A stretch of DNA of 64,000 nucleotides from Oegoconia quadripuncta. Taxonomy: Eukaryota > Arthropoda > Insecta > Lepidoptera > Autostichidae. Positions within the stretch are counted from its first letter, which is position 1; each line of letters starts with the position of its first letter. The stretch is from the NCBI GenBank assembly GCA_949316235.1, contig OX438751.1, forward strand, positions 8,890,413 to 8,954,412, in the 5' to 3' direction. The notes beneath the pieces were generated by a model that did not search any database, was not told where the DNA came from, and saw only the letters and a program-made list of their open reading frames with translations. Positions 1-9,530 of the stretch are shown here, in pieces. The translations under genes and the position numbers were made by a program.

Positions 1-80
1 AGTCTATAGTTGCTTACTGTGTGACTAGATGGCGCTGTGTGTATGTCTGAAGATATTTTATTTTATTTATTTTATTTTAT
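1..80 (+). mobile_element. SINE (family B) 3' end at the window edge
   Basis: CTATAGTTGCTTACTGTGTG, AGATGGCGCTGTGTGTATG and an A/T-rich tail match the 3' end of the 37515 copy. Confidence 0.6.
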
Positions 81-965
81 ATACAGTCCACGGCGTTATC
101 CACGGATTATATATATACGGATTTACATTATCTTATGGTATTAATTTAAGGTGTCTCTTTTCTATTAAGTCGAGCGATATCCCATTGTCTACGTATAGTA
201 TTCTAATATTTTTATGTGATCCTAAGCTATAAAAGAGCAAGAAATAATTACAATATTGATTAAAAATGCGAGTTTTACGGGTAATATATGTTTGCTATAC
301 TTAAAAGGTACTCGCATGTTTTTTGGCCATTTTTCTGTGGTAAGTGATAAATTTTTTGTACAACATAAACATCTGTTCGCAAACGAAGTCGATGTATGAC
401 TGAGTTCCCATTGGTTCTAAACTCTCGTTTTGACAACAATAAAACGGTGCCATTTTGATTGTTTCAACGCCCCGGCCTCGATCTATGCGTAAGTAAATAA
501 ATTTTAGACGAAAAAGTACTTACCTATATCTATCACATCTTAATCTATTGCCTAGACGGTAGTGTTATTCCTCTATGCCTAGACGGTTCACTTCATGGCA
601 CTCCCCCTCACAAAAAACTTTTCGGACTATATGACACATTATCCTTTTATTTGTACCTCCATTCACACACATTAATGCCTATCTTACACAATAAATATAG
701 CAAAAAGCGGGACAATAAATCCCAAACGTTGCCGCAGTAAGTAAGTGGATACAAAAAGGCTTGCACAGTATTTAGCTTTGTTCAGAGGAGCAACTGCTAT
801 TCTGCTAAACCTCAAGGCCGGTCATGACATGAAACGTAACTGTGAGTATTAAATGGGGTAATATATTTGACACATTAATCTATAAATTGAAAATTTAGTA
901 AGGCCCCGAGGAAATAAATGATATATCATCTATAGATATGTACCAAATCAACTATGCTACCGGTA
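81..965. other. Unassigned AT-rich sequence
   Basis: No coding, RNA or repeat structure was recognised. The motif CTAGACGGT occurs twice (about 552 and 577) in a short near-duplicate. Confidence 0.4.
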
Positions 966-1273
966 TTTTTTTTATGCACTGTTAGAGCTTGATCTCAATC
1001 ACACCTGATGTTGAGTGAAAATGAGGTCGAAGATGGAAGCGCGCTTACCCGTAACCCCCAACTTATTTCGGGGACTGGCTATGTTATCTCAAACAACAGA
1101 AACATAACAATGTTATCAAAATTGTTCCGTGGCGGCAGACTTAGATAAGATTGTAGCTGGTCAAACGGACGTTAAAAAATGCCCTACCACCAATCGAAAT
1201 AAATACTAAACATAGGAATAGAGCCCGCGACTTGTAAACCTTATATTGTTTCATTGAGCCATTGAGCGGTTAC
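966..1273 (-). mobile_element. tRNA-derived SINE (family A), degenerate copy
   Basis: On the minus strand the order is GGCTCAATG-like A-box region, GCGGGCTC-like degenerate B-box region, TAGGGCATTTT, ATCTTATCTAAGTCTGCCGCC, GATAACATAGCCAGTCCCC and CACTCAACATCAGGTGTGATT. This is the same order as in the well-preserved copy at 12491. Confidence 0.7.
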
Positions 1274-1276
1274 AAT

Positions 1277-1921
1277 ATATGATAATCTATTCTAGTAATG
1301 TAAACAACAATCGAGAAACTATATTTTTTCATTGGGTTACGGAGAAATCTTTCACACTTCCTGTTTTCCCTCAGACGAGATTGGTTTGTGGCAAAATGTC
1401 TATCACTTTTATTATTTCCCTCGTGACAAGGAAATGTAACAAAAGGCGTTTCGACAGTCGACGCACAATAACGATTGTGCGACGAACGAAACAAAGTACA
1501 TATAAAACTATTATGCAGATCGTTGATAACTATTATGTGGGCCACTAATTACTGCTGTTAGATCTAGTTCATTAAAGTTTTTTTCAAGTTATGCAATTCC
1601 AAACAAAAGGCTAGAAATTCAGAAAAGATCTTTGAGATTCGTGAAAAATTCAATTGTTAACTCTTGACTAATAGGTACCTTCGTAAATTATGTAATAGGC
1701 ATATCTAGTCGTTAATTATACGATTTTTGCGCAAAAAATGAAAGCTGGGCTTCCGCTGTCTTTGCAGATTATAAAACATATTCAATTGATCATTGAATGG
1801 TGTATAATAACCACAGATGCTAAATCTTAATGTCTGGGTAACGATTTTGAGTTTCTACACTCCAGACGTTTGAAATTCAATTCAAAAACGGCTTGTTTTA
1901 CTTGCTCTAAAGACAATCTAA
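1277..1921. other. Unassigned sequence
   Basis: Open frames on both strands across 1270-1548 overlap each other and encode nothing recognised. Nothing else was seen. Confidence 0.4.
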
Positions 1922-2144
1922 TCTAACTAATATTATAAATGCGAAAGTTTGGATGTTTGTTTGTTTGTTGCTCAATCACGGCGAAACGGATGAACGGATT
2001 TGGATGAAATTTGGTATACAAGTAGAACATAACCTGGATTAAAACATAGGATACTTTTTATTCCGATAAAGTGAGTAGTTCCCGCGGGATAAATTTCCGA
2101 GATAAAGTTATTCCACGCAGGCGGCGCCGCGGGCGGAAAGCTAG
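1922..2144 (+). mobile_element. Non-autonomous Helitron, lepidopteran type
   Basis: The 5' end TCTAACTAATATTATAAATG follows an A. The middle holds the family motifs AACGGATTTGGATGAAATTT and CCTGGATTAAAACATAGGAT. The 3' end carries the GC hairpin (GCGGCGCCGCGGGC) and CTAG, followed by T. An A/T insertion site with TC...CTAG ends is the Helitron hallmark. There is no coding capacity. Confidence 0.85.
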
Positions 2145-2364
2145 TACATGTTAATTGCTACGAGGTATAAGGAGTTTATTATCCAGATGTTTAAAACAAT
2201 TGGAATAGGACTTGCAGGATTTTTCCTGAGTTGCGAAACATGCGAGTGCAGAGAACAAAATTCTCACGTGAGTCTTGGTCTGTCCGACCCCATGACTTTG
2301 ACTTACGAGATGTGTATCAGTCGAATTCACTCCTATTTCTGAACATGCTTTTGGTTGTTGAACG

Positions 2365-2575
2365 ACCTGTTTGGTGTAATGGTTAGAAACTCTGCTACTA
2401 TACCAAATGGTCATATGTTTGTATGATGAATATAGACATGTGTTCCCGAGTTACCGATGTTTTTCATTTATACATGTATTTATTTACAAAAAAAAATGTA
2501 TTTGTGTAGTTTATCAACCATCTGGTATCCATAACACAAGCCTATTTATTGTGCAAAGACATTATATGCACTTAC
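2365..2575 (+). mobile_element. tRNA-related SINE (family B)
   Basis: It contains TGGTTAGAAACTCTGCTACT, ATATGTTTGTATGATGAATA, GACATGTGTTCCCGAGTTAC and ATCAACCATCTGGTATCCAT. Its B box has been lost (CAAATGGTCATATG). Better copies are at 34880 and, on the minus strand, 37515. Confidence 0.75.
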
Positions 2576-4052
2576 TACATTCTCAATCTATAAAGGCACA
2601 TAAAGGTGTCCGGGCCACCCTAATCTACTGCCTTAGAGCGACGAAATAGTAAAAAAAAAAGCTCACGGATGTAATCGAGATCTTTCATTACGTACATAGG
2701 TCAGTTTTCTGTTAGATCCGTGATTCACGGTATTCACGTTATGGTGAACAATTTGTCTCGCCTAGTGAAGTTACGAGCTCCATTATAAAAACGTTAAGCT
2801 TTTTTATTATAAACATGACTCGTCGAATAATTTGTCGTATAACTCGGTTACTGTGTTACCTAAGCATTAAATAAATAAAAAATCAAGCGTCAAGTGTCTT
2901 CAATCAAAAACGAGGAAAAATGGGCCGCTAAAAAATGGAGTTTTACTTAATAGGTGTAATTTATTCTACGTAGTTGAAAATGCTGTAATAAACTTTTTTG
3001 GTTATTGACGTAGGTAAATAATAATTGTAGTGACATTATAGTTTTAACCGACTCATAAGCAAAGGAGGAGCTTCTGAATTAGTGTACCTAAGCAATATAT
3101 TACTAAGTACTTAGTATCTTTTGGAGTGCCTTAAATAAGACTAATCGCAACACCATAATATCCACCTTGTTATTGGGATTTCAGTTTTTTGCAAAATCAC
3201 TTTTTATCAGCCTATATAAAGTGGGGATCATTTTAATAGCACTTCGTCATAGTCGTACAAGTTAGCTTTACATAGGCTTCATTCACAGTTCAAATAGGCT
3301 TCTAAAACCACTGTGGTAGAAAAGGTACCGAACGAGAGATATGAAAAGTGCTTTCCCAGGCACCATCAGGGGGAGGGCCCGGCGGCGGGGGACGGGGCGG
3401 GGACAACGTCCTCGAGTCCGACCGTGACCTTGGCGGTTAATGATCCGGCCGGGAACTTTTACTTTTCTGTTACATAATCTAATCTATACCTACAAATAAT
3501 AAAATTGACAGTCGACTATCTGTGATTTCAAAATGAGTACCGGTATCGTAGAATGTTTGTCTGGCTTGTTCAGAATATAGGTACCCTAAAATGCCTAAAC
3601 AAATTTAGATTGAAATTCCTCCACGTGTTAAGTCTCCGGGGAGGCCGTTTTAGTGGAGCGGTTGACAGTTTTCACTAGTTATTGTTACTTTGACACTAAA
3701 AACAATTCACGGTCAAATATAATTTCCTCAGAGCCCCGGGACCACAAACTAAATTCACGCGCGCCATTTTGATTTAGTCTAATAAAGATTTTTTTTTTTG
3801 CTAATTAGACTAGGGCTGCAATAGATAGTGAACAAGAGCCTTATGTTCCCACAATTGCGGCAGAGCCTCCTCTCACTTGTGGAGTGTTTGACCCATAAAC
3901 ATGCCCATTAGTAGATAATGTACGAATACTGGCCGTGTGGTTCGGAACAGAGTTAGAATAAAACCAACTCATTTCGTGGATGTCGTAAAAGGCGACTAAG
4001 GAATCGTGAGCATAACGCAGTATAGACCGGTGATGGACAGCACAATGCATTG
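2576..4052. other. Unassigned sequence with repeat debris
   Basis: Apart from the GC-rich segment, 3960-4050 holds GGATGTCGTAAAAGGCGACT, a fragment of the family inserted at 55269. The remainder shows nothing. Confidence 0.4.
3355..3435. other. Isolated GC-rich segment
   Basis: CAGGGGGAGGGCCCGGCGGC, GGGGGACGGGGCGGGGACAA and TCGAGTCCGACCGTGACC stand out from an AT-rich background. Translation in all frames gave nothing recognised. It could be an exon, a promoter fragment or repeat debris. Confidence 0.3.
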
Positions 4053-4420
4053 GCTATTCTGGGGGCACGGCAGTGCCCCCGCCAAGTCGAGCGCGAAGCA
4101 AACACTGCCGTACCATCCTTTACTGGAACCATTTCGCCCCTATTTTAGAACCTCTGGATAAGACTAGAACGCAGAAATTTTCGTCATCCAGTAAGCTATA
4201 ATCACATACTTAAAATTCAAAATTTCAAGTCTGTAGGTCATTTAGTTCCGAAGTTAAGCGAAAGCAAAGTTTCGCATTTATGACACTCACTCACTCACTC
4301 ACTCACTCACTCACTCATGATCATCAAAATAGAACTAGTACTTCCCATAAACTCAGAGAGCTGAAATTTGGTACAGAGTTATGGTTCAATGGCCACATAA
4401 AGGGAAAACTATAAAAACTA
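4053..4420 (+). repeat. Hairpin-headed dispersed repeat, copy 1
   Basis: It begins TCTGGGGGCACGGCAGTGCC, in which GGGGGCAC...GTGCCCCC is self-complementary, followed by GCCAAGTCGAGC and CCGTACCATCC. It continues through an ACTC microsatellite (4284-4316) to the motif GATCATCAAAAT. Copy 2 at 32535 shares the head, the microsatellite remnant and the following sequence, while the left flanks are unrelated. The left boundary is therefore real. Confidence 0.75.
4284..4316. repeat. (ACTC)n microsatellite
   Basis: This is an uninterrupted run of about eight ACTC units inside the hairpin-headed repeat. Confidence 0.97.
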
Positions 4421-4570
4421 GGATAATCGAAGATATGGAGTACCTGGTGACCCTGATTAGGAAACACAAGAGCCCAACCAAACTATTAGAGATCGACATA
4501 AACCGCCTTTACAAAAAATATTCAACTTGGTGGGCCGCTTCATTTGATGTCAAAAATCGAAGGTCTGAAG

Positions 4571-5155
4571 TATCTGATGAAGAACCCTCAGCTGGTCTCA
4601 GCTGTTATTAGAGATATGGTAATGCCCCCTTCTACTATTGGTACATAGAAAAATCGACTGTCATTGCAAAAATCCAGCGTAGTGGGACACATCTTCTAAT
4701 TTAATCTAGCCTATAGCATCCCACTGCTGGGCGCATGCTTCCCCTTCTGCTTATAATACGCATATAAATAAAATTAAAGGAAAACTCAGGATAAGACTAC
4801 ACTGGCTTTTATACTTATACTTACAAGTTTACAAGAAGAAATAGTCGAACGATTAACTTTATATCTGACGAAGAACCCTCAGCTGGTCCCAGCTGTATTA
4901 GAGATATGGTAATGCCCCCTTCTACTATTGGTACATAAAAAAATCGACTGTCCAGCGTAGTGGGACAAATCTTCTAATTTAATCTAGCCTATAGCGTCCC
5001 ACTGCTGGGCGAATGCCTCCCCTTCTGCTTTTAATACGAATATAAATAAAATTAAAGGAAAACTCTGGATAAGACTAGACTGGCTTTTATACTTATACTT
5101 ACTTATACTTATTACAAGTTTACAAGAAGAAATAGTCAAATTATTAATTTTATTC
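4571..5155 (+). repeat. Direct tandem duplication, 291-bp period
   Basis: TATCTGATGAAGAACCCTCA at 4571 recurs as TATCTGACGAAGAACCCTCA at 4862. Similarity continues through AATGCCCCCTTCTACTATTG, CAGCGTAGTGGGACA and CTAGCCTATAGC to TTTACAAGAAGAAATAGTC. The units differ by substitutions and small indels. Upstream, an open frame (4381-4611) ends in the first unit and has no recognised product. Confidence 0.9.
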
Positions 5156-5209
5156 TACTCGAACATTACACAAATTAAATAAACAAACGAAAATTTGGTC
5201 AAAATATAA

Positions 5210-6025
5210 TGCATTGGCTAAGAGTGGCGGTGATACCCGCACGCGTCGCTAGATGGCGTTGACTGTATTTTAAAACGCGCTTACGTTTTGTTTTTCCGAT
5301 AACCTTATATGGCAAAGTGGCAACCGGCCGCGTTACAGTCGTTTACGACATTCTTCTATTGCGCTTTTAAATGTTTGCTAGGGATTAGGAGGGATTATTT
5401 GCATTTCGTTGATTTCGCTGATTATTTCGTGAGGTTTGCTAAGGTTAATTGGCAGGTTGTTATTATATTAATTCAAAGATTTAAACAGGTTAAGAATTAT
5501 ATGGTTAGTGAGGGATTATTGATTATTACTTAATTATCAGAATTAAAAGAAGTTTCAATTGAATACTTTATTTAATTGTTAATTATTTAGTACCTACTTT
5601 TAGTTTTCTAGGTTTAATTTACAGTTAGGCAGTACTTCGAATAGCGTTCGTGTTTATAAGTACTTTTCTAGTATTCTAGTTTAGTTTATTTAGTTAGATA
5701 TTACTTCGTTTCGTTTAAAAATATCATTAATTTAGCTGTGTTTCAGTACTAGGTAGGTAGTACCTTTGGTAGAAAGTTCATTGATAATTAATTATATTGA
5801 CACTTGTCTAATAATTAAGAGTTAACGTTTTGCTTATAGTTTGTATAGATTGAGTAGGCAGAGTAATATTTTCTTTAAGTGTTTTTTATTAAGACAAAAG
5901 AAGTCTTAAAGATATAAGTAGGTTTTAGTCTAAATATTATCGGTATTTCTGATTTGTTGTCCATATACTAAAGGTCGTTGAGTTTAGTTGTGTTTGATTT
6001 CGCAAGATAATAATTATCCTAAAAA
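5210..6025 (+). other. AT-rich stretch upstream of the OTU fragment
   Basis: A short GC-richer part (5225-5350, with ACGCGTCGCTAGATGGCG) is followed by about 650 bases of T-rich, TAATT-rich sequence leading to the OTU start codon. It may be the 5' region of the same mobile element. No gene, terminal repeat or clear promoter was identified. Confidence 0.35.
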
Positions 6026-6165
6026 ATGTCGATAATATTAAAAGACGACGATGAACTTAGTGGCTACCAAGTAGTTGGTATGCCCAAAGACGGGTCTTGT
6101 CTCTTCCATTCAATATCTTTCTTGGTGTATGGTAGAACTGACTCAACTTGCAGTATCAAGTATAT
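6026..6165 (+). pseudogene. OTU-type cysteine protease N-terminal fragment
   Basis: The ORF begins MSIILKDDDELSGYQ and continues VVGMPKDGSCLFHSISFLVY. DGxCLFHSIS is the catalytic Asp/Cys block of OTU-domain deubiquitinases. After TDSTCSI the frame runs into a perfect hairpin and then the 6222-6849 inverted repeat, so the remainder, including the catalytic His, is missing. In insects OTU domains occur in some Helitron-like and other mobile elements. The setting here, with repeats on both sides, suggests a transposon-borne copy rather than a host gene. Confidence 0.6.
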
Positions 6166-6211
6166 TTGTAGAAACGTGGGTATATATAAAATATGCCCAC
6201 GTTTCTACAAA
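6164..6211. repeat. Perfect 16-bp-arm hairpin inside the OTU ORF
   Basis: TTTGTAGAAACGTGGG and its exact complement CCCACGTTTCTACAAA are separated by an AT-rich loop of about a dozen bases. The hairpin sits exactly where the OTU reading frame loses similarity to the family, just before the large inverted repeat. Confidence 0.85.
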
Positions 6212-6221
6212 AAGAAGTGAA

Positions 6222-6849
6222 ATCCCACCAAAAACATTCTGTAAAAAACTAGCCAAGTCTCGATGGAGCTGCTTGATTATCTCTAAAAAGTAATGAAATC
6301 TATACAAAGTCGGGTCAAGTGTAAGGTTCCTTACTGCGATTTCTTTATTATTATAGTTAATGTTGTGTGACTTGGCCGTTGAAGGGTACACAGGGGTACA
6401 AAACCAGGTGCTCCATGACACCATTGCACCAATCTGTCGCCAGAACCGCTACGCATTGACGATGGAAAATTGCCACTTGGAAAACGTTGATTCAATAACC
6501 AGTCAATTGTAGGCTTGATAAAGCCACTAACGTATAAAGAATGTTATGTAAACGCCACACAGATTATTCGCTAATAGTTTGCCGTTGAACATTCTTAATA
6601 ACATAATTAATAACATTAATAGCGGTTCTGGCGACAGATTGGTGCAATGGTGTCATGGAGCACCTGGTTTTGTACCCCTGTGTACCCTTCAACGGCCAAG
6701 TCACACAACATTAACTATAATAATAAAGAAATCGCAGTAAGGAACCTTACACTTGGCCCGACTTTGTATAGATTTCATTACTTTTTAGAGATAATCAAGC
6801 AGCTCCATCGAGACTTGGCTAGTTTTTTACAGAATGTTTTTGGTGGGAT
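6222..6849. repeat. Near-perfect inverted repeat, 229-bp arms
   Basis: The arms are 6222-6450 and 6621-6849, with a 170-base spacer. Read against each other they differ at only one position that I could see (A/G near 6315/6757). The outer ends read ATCCCACCAAAAACATTCTG. The same kind of end, ATCCCATCAAAAACAATACT, bounds the palindrome at 33251-33946, and both are preceded by ACAAAAAGAARTGA. Neither arm encodes a recognised protein; the open frames seen in each arm are mirror images. Confidence 0.92.
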
Positions 6850-7204
6850 ACTGATTACCTCTAGCTAGGTGAATTCTAGTCGGTTGATATTACAAATTTT
6901 TAAGTGTCTTTGTGATAGAAGATAGACTCATCCTGGTGATCCTAGACTCTTTGTTTGGACATTCTATTCAGGTTACGAAAGGTTCTCACAGTTATATGAC
7001 CCCAATTAATTACATTCGTTATACAAAATAGAATCTATTATATTTGTGATTTATTATTAAAAATGACCCTGTGATACTCATTTAATTGCCTTTATACATA
7101 TCAGCAATTCGACACGGTTTATAAAGTCGTAAATAAAATCATTTAACTAAACGGAATGAATTTAATTTGGCCATCGCAAGTGGTTGTAAAATGTCTGTGA
7201 AAAT

Positions 7205-7445
7205 TTAATTTTCTAGTATTTTGTAAGTCTTATCTGCGTATTCAAAAACCAAAAAAACTCGAGTGCATATTTTGTATTTTGCGGTCGCCATTTTTGGTTT
7301 TACACCATAGAAGTATCCTTTGATATTGGGGTTCAAGACGAATCTTACGACATACCTTGCGCCGTTTAGCTTAGGAGGTAACATAGGCATCTGCATATAT
7401 ATACACCTGAAGAACATTACCCTCCTTCCTGGGGCAGTCGGGTAA
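7205..7445 (-). repeat. Dispersed repeat with TTACCCGACTG terminus, copy 1
   Basis: The right end reads GAAGAACATTACCCTCCTTC, then CTGGGGCAGTCGGGTAA. The same end occurs at 36330-36362 and 39060-39093, each preceded by AAAAACATTAC. Body similarity between copies is limited (GGCGCCATG/GTCGCCATT and GTATATATACAC-like stretches). Confidence 0.55.
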
Positions 7446-7565
7446 AAATTGTTTCAACTATATTTTCCAATTTAACGTTAATATCGTAGTTATTAGGTAT
7501 CGCAGTTAGTTTGTATCGTAATAAACATATTTTTATGCATGCCAGTCATTTAGAACTTGAATATA

Positions 7566-8394
7566 CAGGGCGTCCCAAAGTTATGGCACATGAAGGGGAA
7601 GTACCTTAAATATCGTAGATAGTGAATTTTGCTCAAAGAAGACTTTATGTTATTTTTAAAAGTTAGTAATTCTGCATTCATAGATTTTCTAAAAATTATT
7701 TGCTTCGGCTGGGAATCGAACCGACTCAAATGTGAAAAAAAAAACACCCTACTTTTATGATGCCAATCGAAAGAATAGCTAAAAAATAATAACTCTGCCT
7801 AAGTAACATAGTATTTTAAAAGAAAGGAACAACATAAAATGATTAGATTTCTTCTTTTGGGGATACGTGAAAGATATGCTATACAAAAAGCGATACGAGA
7901 ACGTAGGCGAGTTGCAAACAGATTTGTGCCATATCACATCGAGTGTTCACCATAAAATGATTAGAAAATCAACAGGCAGCGGGCTCATTAAAAGATTGGC
8001 GATTTGCGTAAGACAAGAGGGATCACATTTTGAGCATTTAATTAATTAATTTACAAAAAAATACCTACTTAATTGACTACGGCAGTTTCATGTAAGTTTT
8101 TTATTTGATTAAAATGATTAATTTCACGTTGTTCCTTTCTTTTAAAATACTATGTTACTTAGGCAGAGTTATTATTTTTTAGCTATTCTTTCGATTGGCA
8201 TCATAAAAGTAGGGTGTTTTTTTTTCACATTTGAGTCGGTTCGATTCCCAGCCGAAGCAAATAATTTTTAGAAAATCTATGAATGCAGAATTACTAACTT
8301 TTAAAAATAACATAAAGTCTTCTTTGAGCAAAATTCACTATCTACGATATTTAAGGTACTTCCCCTTCATGTCCCATAACTTTGGGACGCCCTG
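7566..8394 (+). mobile_element. mariner/Tc1-type element, internally deleted copy
   Basis: It is bounded by TA and CAGGGCGTCCCAAAGTTATG, with an inverted copy at the right end (CATAACTTTGGGACGCCCTG then TA). Its 829 bases keep both roughly 268-base terminal inverted repeats and only the last 60 codons of the transposase (7867-8049). Compared with the 14562 copy, sequence between AAAATGATT and AGATTTCTTC has been removed, with ATT shared at both breakpoints. Confidence 0.93.
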
Positions 8395-9159
8395 TATAGC
8401 CATATATTCTAAGCATTATTTTTATTATTAAATTATTGTGCTATACCTAGGTACATTCGGTAGCATAAACAAGTAGTTTGTTTTAAAGTCATACAATATG
8501 AAAAGCTCGAAGCAGGTAGCGCTGCCGTTGTTAGTGTGGGTAATGCAGTGATAACTGACAAGTAATAAATTTCTTTATCTGCAATATTTTTAAAACCGCA
8601 TTCCATGCTGTCATTTCGTTAATACAATTTGGATTTTGGCGGGAATTCGCTGAGCGATTTTGATTTTTTTTTAAATATTTCCTGCATTTTTTTATATATT
8701 TGAGCTTTCGTGTCTAGGTACCTAATAAAATCAGAATATTGTACAGCAAAGTCAGTGATTATATGCGATAGTAATTGTAAATACATAGTGTATGACTGAG
8801 CTTTCGTGTTCCCACAAGAAGCCGCCAAAATGTTTCGTAAGACACTGTCACCTAACTGGAAATCAACGAAAATACGAATAATTTACTCACGCTAGTTATT
8901 ATTACAATCGACACTAACATAAATGTCGACCAATAGTAGGATGAAACAAAATTATCTCCAAACCCAGTAAAACCTTGAAGCGCGTGATCTGATACGCACT
9001 TGGCCAATTTTTAATATTCGAATGCTAAATCGCAAGAACAGCGTGTTTAATTTTCTTTAATATTTTAAATTCGTATGTAGCTTTTATTTCACAGATTTTT
9101 AGAATCCAAGACTTGGTTATGCCTATGAATATAATTATGTCTAGCAAGGAACGAGGGAT
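8395..9159. other. Unassigned AT-rich sequence
   Basis: No supported feature was seen. Open frames are short and unrecognised. Confidence 0.4.
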
Positions 9160-9530
9160 CCCTTTTTTTGTGATTGACCACAATCTCACCTGAAGTGACG
9201 ATTAGGTCTAAGATTAAGCGCACGCAATCTCAGAAAATGCCAATTCACCATACCCTTGAAAATTTCAGAATAGTAGTACTTCGAAAAAAACTGACGTCGT
9301 GAGCAAATTCCGTTGCTTTAGCTATTCGGATTATGAATGAGGAACCAAACTGTCCCGTTCGAATATTCGTCTCTCAAAACATACGGGTGGAAGCCCTCCC
9401 CGCGTCTAGCAGTCCAAAGACGGAATGTTGATAGCGGAATGAGATTATGAAATTCCAACGCACATTCACCGAAATGTAATTGTACTGATAGACAGGCGAC
9501 TTTACAACCTAGGTTCATCCCGAGCGAAGA
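9160..9530 (-). mobile_element. CR1-like LINE 3' remnant
   Basis: The minus-strand peptide around VACLSVQLHFGECALEFHNL and ARRGEGFHPYVL matches the reverse-transcriptase C-terminus of the 43.6-45.1 kb LINE (VACLSVFYRIHFGQCAMELH, TRRGGGFHPYVV). The untranslated 3' part (ACAATCTCACCTGAAGTGAC) is also shared. Confidence 0.75.

Noticed and set aside
3355..3435. GC-rich segment as an exon
   Set aside because: No frame has a recognisable product or consistent splice sites on both sides.
6143..6868. 93- and 73-residue ORFs beginning MVSWSTWFCT on both strands
   Set aside because: They are the two mirror-image arms of the 6222-6849 inverted repeat, with no recognised domain.
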